DNA of 64,000 bases from Oscillibacter sp. (GTDB lineage: Bacteria; Bacillota; Clostridia; Oscillospirales; Oscillospiraceae): the NCBI GenBank assembly GCA_022795445.1, contig JAAWGR010000008.1:1-64000 (forward strand), written 5' to 3'. The notes beneath the pieces are model-generated. The model saw only the letters and a program-made list of their open reading frames with translations, did no database searches and had not been told where the DNA came from. The position numbers were made by a program, and so were the translations under genes. Positions 1 to 7,017 of the stretch are shown piece after piece (within the stretch, counting starts at the first letter, position 1; each line of letters starts with the position of its first letter).

Positions 1-28
1 GCGGGTTTGCAAACCCGCCCATTTTTTT
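1..28 (+). terminator. Rho-independent terminator of a gene upstream of the window
   Basis: GCGGGTTTGCAAACCCGC (1-18) is a perfect palindrome that can form a 7-bp GC-rich stem with a TGCA loop, and a run of seven T follows at 22-28. The gene it ends lies outside the window. Confidence 0.7.
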
Positions 29-30
29 GC

Positions 31-89
31 TTGACATATATAGATAAGCGATATATAATTGAACGCAAGATATATAGATTATCTATATA
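31..89 (+). promoter_or_regulatory. Promoter and probable PadR operator upstream of the PadR gene
   Basis: TTGACA (31-36) and TATAAT (54-59) are separated by 17 bp, a consensus sigma-A promoter. The 9-mer TATATAGAT occurs inside the spacer (37-45) and again at 71-79, where it faces its exact reverse complement ATCTATATA (81-89) across one T, giving a perfect 19-bp inverted repeat downstream of the -10. PadR proteins bind AT-rich inverted repeats in their own promoters, so autorepression is the likely use. The promoter is seen directly; the operator role is inferred. Confidence 0.75.
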
Positions 90-115
90 ATATTTCATTG
101 AAGGGAGAGACCAAA

Positions 116-463
116 ATGGAACTGGACAAGGGCCTCGTCAGCGGAAGCATAGCGCTGCTGGTAATGAAGCTGCTGGAGGACGGCGATCTGTACGGCTACC
201 AAATGATCGAGGAGCTGCGGCAGCGGAGCGATGACACCTTCCGCCTCCGGGCAGGAACGCTGTACCCGCTGTTGCACAGCCTGGAGGAAAAGGGATGCGT
301 CACCGCCTACGAGCAGACTGCCAAGAACGGTAAAAACCGCCGTTATTATCATTTGACCGAACAGGGCCGGGGCGTCCTGGCAGGAAAAGAGGCGGCATGG
401 AATACCTACGCCAAAGCGGTAACGCAGGTTTTGAAGGGAGGTGCAAACCTTGCGGGAGCATGA
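116..463 (+). CDS. PadR family transcriptional regulator
   Basis: A 115-aa winged-helix repressor of the short PadR type. Family landmarks are LYGYQMIEEL (about residues 25-34), the recognition segment GTLYPLLHSLEEKG (about 47-60) and the wing RRYYHLTEQG (about 74-83). The ATG at 116 follows AAGGGAGAG with good spacing; an upstream in-frame start at 59 lies inside the -10 box and is not credible. The stop overlaps the start of the next gene by 14 bp, so the two are probably translated together. In this arrangement PadR usually represses its membrane-protein partner until a cell-envelope signal is sensed; that role is inferred from the family. Confidence 0.93.
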   Translation: MELDKGLVSGSIALLVMKLLEDGDLYGYQMIEELRQRSDDTFRLRAGTLYPLLHSLEEKGCVTAYEQTAKNGKNRRYYHLTEQGRGVLAGKEAAWNTYAKAVTQVLKGGANLAGA

Positions 464-1799
464 GACCATCCGGGGCTACCTGGATGCTGTACAGGCGCAA
501 ATCCGCTGGAAGCAGGCGCGGCCTGTGCTGGCCCAAGAGCTGGAGCGGCATTTGGAAGACCAGCGGGACGCTTTTGTCCAGGACGGAAAATCGCCGGAGG
601 AGGCGGAACAACTCGCCACCGCAGACATGGGCGACCCAGTTGCACTAGGTATGGAACTGGACCGGGTACATCGTCCCAAACCCCAATGGGGGCTGCTGGG
701 GCTGACGCTGGCAATCGCCTGTACAGGGGCCGTCCTGCGGGTAACGCTTACCGCTGGATGGACGGATGGCTCCATCGGGCTGGCGCAGACGGTGTTAGCA
801 TTGAGTTTGGGTTCGGCAGCGCTTTTGGGGATGTACTTTCTCGACGTTTCCCGTTTGGCCCGATACGCCGGCATCGTCTACCTCGCCGCACTAGTGGCAG
901 GGGTTCTGGCCTCATACTTATCGCCTGTCCAGATGAACGTGCCCTATTACGCCCGTTATGTCGTATCACTGTACCCTGTCGCCTATACCTTTTTGCTGTA
1001 TCGTCTGCGGCAAAAAGGATGGAAAGGATTTATCCTTGCCATTGCCGGAGAACTGGCGCTGGGCGCAGTCTGTATCATGATTCCGTACCTTCAGTCTTTT
1101 TTCGCGCTGCTGGTGATCGGTTTTGTACTCCTGCTGTGTGCTGTCTGTCAAGACTGGTTCAACGTGCCGCGCAAAGCCACTTTGTGCAGTGTCCTAGCAC
1201 TGGGGGCGGGGGCGCTGGCATTTTTTGTTTACCTCTGGTTTATCCGCTCATCCAAGGTACGCCTGCAAATTGCGCTCCATCCGGAGCTTGACCCGCTCAA
1301 CAGGGGCTACATGGGCGTACAGGTGAAAAAAGTTCTGAATGCTGCCCAGTGGCTGGGGGAGGGCGTCCTAGACACCAGCGTACTGCCCTTCCAACGGTTC
1401 CTCCCAAACGCGGCGACAGACATGCTGCCCACCACCATTGTCTACCGTCTGGGCTGGCTGCCATATCTTTTGCTTTTGGCCGTGCTCGCAGCCTTGCTGG
1501 GCTGGCTGCTCATCCGGGGCTTGAAACAGACTCACCAGCTGGGCCGAATGCTTGTCCTGGCAGTCACGCTGACCCTGGGTATACAGGCGCTGTTCAGCGT
1601 TGTGTTGAACACTGGTTTCGTTTTTTGGAGCGCACATCTGCCCTTTGTCGTAGGCAACCTGCATACCATCTTGGATATGGCATTGGTTGGACTAACGCTG
1701 TCTGTTTTCCGCGGAAGCTCCATCCTACGGGATGAACCCATTCCTGCGTCCATCCCGCGAAAACGCATCCGCATCCACATCCGGATCGAATACCAATAA
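450..1799 (+). CDS. HAAS-domain / SEDS-like (FtsW/RodA-type) membrane protein
   Basis: About 449 aa. Residues 1-75 form a charged helical prefix ending in EEAEQLATADMGDP, typical of the HAAS/permease-prefix domain found in PadR-linked membrane proteins. About ten hydrophobic segments follow. The C-terminal half keeps the outline of SEDS peptidoglycan polymerases: LDPLNRGYMGVQ...AAQWLGEG (about 281-304, compare the GYQ...GGxxGxG loop), TDMLPTTIVYRLGW (about 322) and LPFVVGN (about 396, where FtsW/RodA have LPFxSxGGSS). The match is partial, so polymerase activity is unproven. The TTG at 450 sits 8 nt after GGAGG; the GTG at 441 overlaps the ribosome binding site. It is coupled to the PadR gene upstream. 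Confidence 0.75.
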   Translation: MREHETIRGYLDAVQAQIRWKQARPVLAQELERHLEDQRDAFVQDGKSPEEAEQLATADMGDPVALGMELDRVHRPKPQWGLLGLTLAIACTGAVLRVTLTAGWTDGSIGLAQTVLALSLGSAALLGMYFLDVSRLARYAGIVYLAALVAGVLASYLSPVQMNVPYYARYVVSLYPVAYTFLLYRLRQKGWKGFILAIAGELALGAVCIMIPYLQSFFALLVIGFVLLLCAVCQDWFNVPRKATLCSVLALGAGALAFFVYLWFIRSSKVRLQIALHPELDPLNRGYMGVQVKKVLNAAQWLGEGVLDTSVLPFQRFLPNAATDMLPTTIVYRLGWLPYLLLLAVLAALLGWLLIRGLKQTHQLGRMLVLAVTLTLGIQALFSVVLNTGFVFWSAHLPFVVGNLHTILDMALVGLTLSVFRGSSILRDEPIPASIPRKRIRIHIRIEYQ

Positions 1800-1805
1800 C
1801 CCCAA

Positions 1806-1843
1806 AGCGGCATGGCCTATCCACCATGCCGCTCCCTTTATAC
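1806..1843 (+). terminator. Probable terminator after the SEDS-like gene
   Basis: AGCGGCATGG (1806-1815) pairs perfectly with CCATGCCGCT (1824-1833) over an 8-nt loop. The following CCCTTTATA is only moderately T-rich, so termination may be inefficient. Confidence 0.5.
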
Positions 1844-1885
1844 CTGCGTATTAAAATGTTATTTTTGGAAATACGCGGAAGATTC

Positions 1886-1914
1886 TTGACCCACAAAGGC
1901 GTTTTTGTTATAAT
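1886..1914 (+). promoter_or_regulatory. Sigma-A promoter of the SLH-lysozyme gene
   Basis: TTGACC (1886-1891) and TATAAT (1909-1914) with a 17-bp spacer. Transcription would start near 1921, leaving a leader of about 90 nt before the ATG at 2014. Confidence 0.75.
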
Positions 1915-2013
1915 GCTTTCCATAACGGCTTTGAACACAGCCGAAATACCGCCCCATAGGGCGCGTATTTTTTTCCACCGTAAAACGACAAAATGTGACG
2001 AAAGGAGACTGTC

Positions 2014-3735
2014 ATGCACCCATTCCGACTGCCAAAACAGCTGGCATCCGGGGCCTTGGCCGCCGCACTGGCACTAACCCCAGCAATGGCTTTTACCGAC
2101 ACAGGGGACCATTGGGCCCAAAGCGCTATCGACAAGTGGAGCCAGCAATACGGCGTCCTGCAAGGCTATGAGGACGGGACTTTCCGCCCAGACGAATCCA
2201 TTACACGGGGCGCTTTCGCCGGAATCCTCGACCGGTTCCTTCGCTTCCAGGCCATCTCCAGCAGCACAACCTTTTCCGATACTGCGGGGACTTATTGGGA
2301 GTCCTCTATCTTAAAGCTGAATGCCGCAGGCGTGTACTTAGGCAATGACGGCAAGGCCCTCCCCGGCGACAACATCACCCGCCAGCAGGGTATGGCTATG
2401 GTAGCTCGGGCTTTCCATGTAGATGCCTCCGTCCTGAACCTGCCCTACACCGACGAGGCCCAGATTGCCCAGTATGCCCGGCCTTACATCGCGGAGATGA
2501 CTGCCCGGGGCTGGATCAGCGATGTGAAGGATGGCGCGTTCCGTCCTATGGATCCCCTAACCCGCGGCGAACTGGTAAACCTGTTAAACAACATGATCCA
2601 AGTCTTGGTGCAGAAAACCGAAACCTATTCCAGCGACGTGGACGGCAACCTACTGATCAACGCTGCCAACGGCGCAGCTTTGGAAAAAATGACCATCCAT
2701 GGTGACCTTATCCTTGCTCCTGGCGTGACCGGTGATGTTACCCTAACTGATGTAGTGGTAGAGGGGGGCATCCGTAATTTCAGCAACGTGACGCCTAAGG
2801 TGGCAGATTCCTCTGCCCAGACTCCTGTCCAGGACCCCTCTCAGGACCCTGGCATCGTTGTCGTACCTGTCACTCCAGCAGAACCTGACCCTGTAACCCC
2901 TGTGCCTCCCGAAACACCGGATACACCAACGGCTATCCAGCCCAGCCAGATATACACGCCCGGTGCAACCAATGGTCTGTACGCTGATTACTACGGCCAG
3001 AAAATTCCCGTTTATGCAGGCGTTCAGCCCACGAAGCTGAAACAGGGCGATTTCGTATGGCAAGGTGACCGGCTGGTTTATGTTGGCAGCGACTTCCGCA
3101 CCCGGTTCGGCATCGACGTCTCTGCTTATCAGAATCGCGCCAGCACCAATGAAACCATCGATTGGCAGGCCGTTGCCAACGACGGCGTAGAATTCGCCAT
3201 GGTTCGTATCGGCCTCCGGGGCACATCCACCGGCAAGGTTTCTGAGGATGCTTTCTATCGTCAGAACATCCAGGGCGCCATGGATGCTGGGATCGAGACA
3301 GGTGTGTACTTCTTCGCCCAAGCCATCACAGTGGAGGAGGCCCTTGAGGAAGCCGATTTTGTGATTGAGCATCTCCGGGATCTCCGCATCAATGGGCCTG
3401 TGGCTTATGACTGGGAAATGAGCGACAACAAGTACCGTGTCTATGGTACCCCTCCGGAAATGGCAACCGCCTGCGCCATTGCTTTTTGCCAGCGCATCGC
3501 AGAGGCTGGGTATACCCCGATGATCTACCAGGGTTCCTATGTCGGCTACATTAAATATGACCAGGCCGCTGTATCTCAGTACCTCACTTGGTTCCCGGAA
3601 TACAAAACAACTTCCTCGCAAAACCTGTTCCCAACCTTCTATTATCAAATGAACTATTGGCAGTTTTCCAGCAACTGTTCCATCGCCGGGATCGGTGGAC
3701 GGGTGGACGCAGACATCCAGTTTATCCCCTGGTAA
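2014..3735 (+). CDS. Secreted SLH-domain protein with C-terminal GH25 lysozyme domain
   Basis: 573 aa. A signal peptide covers about residues 1-26 (cut near AMA-FTD). Three S-layer homology repeats follow, each with a GYEDGTFRPDxxITRG-like motif (about 30-80, 90-140, 150-200); they would anchor the protein to pyruvylated cell-wall polymer. A proline/threonine-rich linker spans about 275-315. The C-terminal domain (about 363-573) is glycoside hydrolase family 25: FGIDVSAYQ with Asp368, AYDWEM with Asp466 and Glu468 in the DxE catalytic pair, and VDADIQF near the end. It should cleave the N-acetylmuramic acid beta-1,4 linkage of peptidoglycan at the cell surface. ATG follows GAAAGGAG. It is monocistronic, with its own promoter and terminator. 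Confidence 0.93.
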   Translation: MHPFRLPKQLASGALAAALALTPAMAFTDTGDHWAQSAIDKWSQQYGVLQGYEDGTFRPDESITRGAFAGILDRFLRFQAISSSTTFSDTAGTYWESSILKLNAAGVYLGNDGKALPGDNITRQQGMAMVARAFHVDASVLNLPYTDEAQIAQYARPYIAEMTARGWISDVKDGAFRPMDPLTRGELVNLLNNMIQVLVQKTETYSSDVDGNLLINAANGAALEKMTIHGDLILAPGVTGDVTLTDVVVEGGIRNFSNVTPKVADSSAQTPVQDPSQDPGIVVVPVTPAEPDPVTPVPPETPDTPTAIQPSQIYTPGATNGLYADYYGQKIPVYAGVQPTKLKQGDFVWQGDRLVYVGSDFRTRFGIDVSAYQNRASTNETIDWQAVANDGVEFAMVRIGLRGTSTGKVSEDAFYRQNIQGAMDAGIETGVYFFAQAITVEEALEEADFVIEHLRDLRINGPVAYDWEMSDNKYRVYGTPPEMATACAIAFCQRIAEAGYTPMIYQGSYVGYIKYDQAAVSQYLTWFPEYKTTSSQNLFPTFYYQMNYWQFSSNCSIAGIGGRVDADIQFIPW

Positions 3736-3750
3736 CCTGTAAACATGGCC

Positions 3751-3782
3751 AAGGGCCGCCCTTTCTGGGCGGCCCTTGTTTA
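3751..3782 (+). terminator. Terminator after the SLH-GH25 gene
   Basis: AAGGGCCGCCC (3751-3761) pairs perfectly with GGGCGGCCCTT (3767-3777), loop TTTCT, followed by GTTTAT. The stem lies between two convergent genes but has a T-rich tail only on the + side. Confidence 0.85.
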
Positions 3783-4616
3783 TTACCGGCTACAAGCACA
3801 GCAGCATTCCTCGTAATTCTCCGGCATTCGTACCGTGTTGGGCGGGAAGAACTCACCCACGGGGAAGGAGATGTTCCGGAAGATGCCGCAGGGGTCCTCG
3901 TTGCCACTGCCGCAAGAACACTCCTTGTCGGGCATACAATAATCGTACACAGGCACCAGCAGTTGGGAATCCCGTTCCAAGCGTACGATGGAGAATTGAC
4001 CCAAGGTAACGTAGATGCGGCGGCTGTCGTCCCCGCTGGACAGTTCGCCGTCAAAGCAGCTGTTGACAAAGGACGGCACCTCGCACAAATCGCAATCACA
4101 GTCCCGCTTACCGCAGCAGTCCAGAATGCGAGCATCCAGGACGATGGGGTCCACGGCCTCTACAACCGCGATGGGCAGGTTTGAGCGGCTCATGAGCTGC
4201 AAATCCGGTTCTCCCGTCCGCAGTTCGGAGGAGAAGATTTTGGCGTTGCCTTCGCTGCCAAACAGAATCGCCCGTTTGTCAAATACGCACAATCCTTCCA
4301 CGGTAATAGGCGCGGGGCAGCTCAGGTACGCTTGCAACGTGACAGAGTAGAAGAAGCGCATATCGACGGTATAAAAGCCCCGGTTAAAGCTGACAGGCTC
4401 AACGTCGACGTAAACATACAGCAGCTTGGCACTGCCTCCCTTGACGGACAGGGCACGGTTGATGACATCCACATATTGAAGCTTCGGGTAAAACCGCAAA
4501 TCTTCAATGCAGTCTTTATCGCGGCAGGAATCATAAATCTTCCTGGTATGGATGCAAACCGCCTCACGGATGCCGCTGAGATCCTCCACAGGACCGGGCA
4601 TAACTTTATCGGCCAT
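3783..4616 (-). CDS. Conserved cysteine-rich protein of unknown function
   Basis: 277 aa, with about 19 cysteines. The N-terminus carries REAVCIHTRKIYDSCRDKDC followed by LEDLRFYP-like and VEPVSFNRGFYTVDMRFF stretches, a combination I recall from conserved hypothetical proteins of spore-forming Clostridia. Cysteines cluster at LDCCGKRDCDCDLC (about residues 183-196), YCMPDKECSCG and the extreme C-terminus EECCCACSR, suggesting metal binding or disulfide cross-linking. There is no signal peptide or membrane segment. The start at 4616 follows AGGAGGT; upstream in-frame codons lack such a site. It lies downstream of the DUF3048 lipoprotein gene on the same strand but behind a terminator. A spore-coat role is conceivable but only a guess. 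Confidence 0.7.
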   Translation of the reverse strand: MADKVMPGPVEDLSGIREAVCIHTRKIYDSCRDKDCIEDLRFYPKLQYVDVINRALSVKGGSAKLLYVYVDVEPVSFNRGFYTVDMRFFYSVTLQAYLSCPAPITVEGLCVFDKRAILFGSEGNAKIFSSELRTGEPDLQLMSRSNLPIAVVEAVDPIVLDARILDCCGKRDCDCDLCEVPSFVNSCFDGELSSGDDSRRIYVTLGQFSIVRLERDSQLLVPVYDYCMPDKECSCGSGNEDPCGIFRNISFPVGEFFPPNTVRMPENYEECCCACSR

Positions 4617-4693
4617 TGCAATACCTCCTAATAAGTAGCTAAGTGAAAGGAATAAGGTCCTTTCAATCCAGTGTATGCACACCGCCGCCAAGG

Positions 4694-4725
4694 GTGAAAA
4701 GAAAGACGCGCCGTCTGGCGCGTCT
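4694..4725 (-). terminator. Terminator of the DUF3048 lipoprotein gene
   Basis: AGACGCGCC (4704-4712) and GGCGCGTCT (4717-4725) form a perfect 9-bp stem with a 4-nt loop. Read on the minus strand it is followed by TTTCTTTTC. Confidence 0.85.
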
Positions 4726-4730
4726 GTTCC

Positions 4731-5825
4731 TTACTCATACTGCAGCTTACTATTTTTAGGGGAGATGATGCAGACATAGCTGCTGCCCTGTCCCAGAGCC
4801 AGAGGCCTGTTGCCTTCGGTGAAGTAGGAGAAGGGGACATTCCGGTCCTTCCGGCTCCATGTAATTGGAATGGCCTTGCCGCCGCAGAAGTATGTCCCGT
4901 CGCCGCTGCCGGTAGTTCGAACAGTAAGCCGGCCTTCCTTATCTCCAGAAATGTTGGAAACAGCCGTCTCCAGCACCAGCACATTCGTTGCGGAAACCTG
5001 TTCGCCAGTCGAGCCATCTACATGTTCCTTTCCGTACTGTCCTACAAGGTAGCAGCCGCTGGCAGCGTCATAATCGAAGGTTCCTGTTTTGTAGTTAGAG
5101 AACCGGACGGTAATATGTTCTGCATTCTCTCCGTCTACTGGCGTACCGTCCTCCACGAAGGTTTGGAGATAATAGTAGTTGGCTGGATGCTCCGTAGCAT
5201 AGGGACCATCCGCTAAATAATCAAGGATGTTCTGGCCAGAGGTGACAAGGCTGTGTTCATAACCGTTACGCTTCCTGCGGTCAGAGTCTCGCCAAAAAAT
5301 TTTAGCATCTTCGCCTCCACGCACGCCGTCCATATTATCCACCTTCCAAGAACGGATATTGGAATAGGCCTGCTGACTGCCCCCGGCGTGGACGAAAAGA
5401 GCATCATGCCCCAAAGCGAGTTCCAAATAGTAAGGCCGGGCGGAACGCACGCTGCCCAGAAGTTCAATGCCATCCACTGTCTGATAAATGCCCAGCATTC
5501 GGGTAATGCCGCCCTCCACAGGCACCTCGTAGATGATATCTGCCAGGGAGATCCCCAACTGGGGTTGTGCGGCTTTCAGGTTATTCAGCATGATCGCGAT
5601 CGGCCGGTTGTTTTCAAATTCCGGCTCCATCGGAAGGCCAGTCAAGGGATTGGTACCCGCTGGAATGTAAGGCTCTGGTTCTAGGTCAGGTTCGGGCTCC
5701 GTTATAGGTTCCGGTTTTTCGATAGGGTCCGGGTCAGGTTCCGGAGGAAGTTCTTCTTTTCCGCAGCCTGCTGTGGGGACTAGGAGCAGTGCTGCCAGAA
5801 GCAATACAAACAATTTCTTTCTCAT
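4731..5825 (-). CDS. DUF3048 domain lipoprotein (YerB-like)
   Basis: 364 aa. A lipoprotein signal ends in VPTAGC with the lipidated Cys at residue 21. An acidic proline repeat region (PEPDPDPIEKPEP and similar) runs to about residue 50 and acts as a spacer. The rest matches DUF3048: NPLTGLP, RPIAIMLNN, QPQLGISLADIIYEVPVEGGITRML, and SVRSARPYY. Such proteins sit on the outside of the membrane; their biochemical role is not established. The start at 5825 (ATG before RKKLF) was chosen because the signal peptide begins there; the 30 residues upstream lack signal features. The ribosome binding site is weak (GGTGGTGGG). Confidence 0.9.
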   Translation of the reverse strand: MRKKLFVLLLAALLLVPTAGCGKEELPPEPDPDPIEKPEPITEPEPDLEPEPYIPAGTNPLTGLPMEPEFENNRPIAIMLNNLKAAQPQLGISLADIIYEVPVEGGITRMLGIYQTVDGIELLGSVRSARPYYLELALGHDALFVHAGGSQQAYSNIRSWKVDNMDGVRGGEDAKIFWRDSDRRKRNGYEHSLVTSGQNILDYLADGPYATEHPANYYYLQTFVEDGTPVDGENAEHITVRFSNYKTGTFDYDAASGCYLVGQYGKEHVDGSTGEQVSATNVLVLETAVSNISGDKEGRLTVRTTGSGDGTYFCGGKAIPITWSRKDRNVPFSYFTEGNRPLALGQGSSYVCIISPKNSKLQYE

Positions 5826-6059
5826 CCCACCACCGCCTTTCTTTCCTATATGATACCAATCCTGACGGCAGCCGTCAAGGTAAAATCCGGCAAATTTCGA
5901 TTTTCCACTATACAATCCGTCGGTTTATAGGGTATAATATATGCGTAGTAATTGACAATTGACAATGGACAATAGAGAAAGTCCAGTACGTTCCTCACTG
6001 TCCATCTTGCGTTTATACAGTGATAGAATACCACCATTATATGTAACGGAGGTACTGTT
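5826..6059. other. Intergenic region with tandem 7-mers between divergent genes
   Basis: Between the divergent DUF3048 and DUF4364 genes. It holds imperfect tandem 7-mers ATTGACA, ATTGACA, ATGGACA, ATAGAGA at 5951-5978. On the minus strand TTGTCA (5953-5958 region) and TATACC about 16 bp further on could serve DUF3048. A TATAAT at 5933-5938 on + has no good -35. GGAGGT at 6049-6054 is the ribosome binding site of the next gene. Confidence 0.4.
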
Positions 6060-6593
6060 ATGGCAAGGCCTGGGTTTATTCATGACAAGTTGGAAATCAA
6101 GTTTTTGATTCTGTATATTGCGGCGCGGGTGATTGAGCCGGTGCCGTTTGACACAATGCTGGATTTGACGCTTTGCGACGATGCGATTGATTATTTCGAT
6201 TTTTCCGACTGTCTGGCAGACCTTGTACGTACAGAGCACTTGGAGCTTTCAAAAAACGGTATGTACAAGATCACGGAGAAAGGGAAACGCAACAGTGAAA
6301 TTTGCGCCTCCAGCATCCCATATTCAGTGCGCTTGCGTTGTGACCGGAACTTGCTGGAATGGAACCGCAAACTGCGCCGCCGCCGCCAAGTGAAAACGTC
6401 TACCGAGAAGCGTCCAAACGGCACTTACACCGTCAAACTCTCCCTGGACGACGACATGGGCAGCGTCATGGACCTCCGCCTTATGGTCATCCACCAAGAT
6501 ATGGCGGAGGCGCTTTCGGACCGCTTTCAGCGTTCCCCCGAACGCCTTTACAGCGAAATTATCAAAACCCTCCTCGACGACAGCAAAGATTAG
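6060..6593 (+). CDS. DUF4364 family protein (winged-helix-like)
   Basis: 177 aa, close to the usual length of DUF4364. The N-terminal ~80 residues (DKLEIKFLILYIAARV, ...CLADLVRTEHLELSKNGMYKITEKGKR) have the form of a winged-helix DNA-binding domain; the C-terminal part is mixed alpha/beta with no recognised ligand motif. Members are widespread in Clostridia and function is not established; a transcriptional role is inferred from the fold. The ATG at 6060 is preceded by GGAGGT at a good distance. It has no close partner and is transcribed toward the tyrS leader. Confidence 0.82.
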   Translation: MARPGFIHDKLEIKFLILYIAARVIEPVPFDTMLDLTLCDDAIDYFDFSDCLADLVRTEHLELSKNGMYKITEKGKRNSEICASSIPYSVRLRCDRNLLEWNRKLRRRRQVKTSTEKRPNGTYTVKLSLDDDMGSVMDLRLMVIHQDMAEALSDRFQRSPERLYSEIIKTLLDDSKD

Positions 6594-6667
6594 CTCTCCA
6601 GTAAACTTTCGCCAGAGCAAAAACACAGCACAAAATCCGCTAAGCAGCATAGCCGTTACAATTTTGG

Positions 6668-6696
6668 TTGACATTTTGCTTCTGATCTGATACAAT
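6668..6696 (+). promoter_or_regulatory. Sigma-A promoter of the tyrS T-box transcript
   Basis: TTGACA (6668-6673) and TACAAT (6691-6696), spacer 17 bp, directly ahead of the T-box leader. Confidence 0.85.
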
Positions 6697-6702
6697 GCCC
6701 AA

Positions 6703-6982
6703 GAAATGCAAAGAAAAGGACGAGTAACCGCTTTTGCCCCTGCAAAGAGAGCCCCCGGTCGGTGGAAGGGGGAGAGGGAACAGCGGCGAATACCCCTTGG
6801 AGCTGTCGCCTGAACGGGAATTTTTATATATCCCCTAGTAGGTGCGCACCGGGAGCGCCCGTTACAGCGCCGCCGTGTATCAGCACAGCATGAGGCGTCC
6901 GCCCGCGAGGACGGCGCGAACCAGAGGTGGTACCGCGAAGCAATTTCGCCCTCTGTCCCAATCTGGGACAGAGGGTTTTTAT
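6703..6982 (+). promoter_or_regulatory. T-box riboswitch, tyrosine specifier, controlling tyrS
   Basis: The leader contains AGAGAG and the GGTCGGTGGAAG stem I apical motif near 6746-6770, the probable specifier codon TAC (Tyr) at 6791-6793 in the context GAATACCCCTTGGAGC, the T-box sequence AGAGGTGGTACCGCG (6923-6937), and a terminator stem (6949-6960 with 6964-6975) followed by TTTTT. Uncharged tRNA-Tyr would pair with TAC and with the T-box bulge, favouring the antiterminator and expression of tyrS, which begins 35 nt after the terminator. Confidence 0.95.
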
Positions 6983-7017
6983 CTTTTCTGTCCGGAAAAC
7001 AAAAGGAGAAGATTTTT

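Noticed and set aside
2743-3648. A 301-codon minus-strand open frame opposite the SLH-GH25 gene
   Set aside because: Wholly antisense to a gene with clear domains, no ribosome binding site, and its translation resembles no family.
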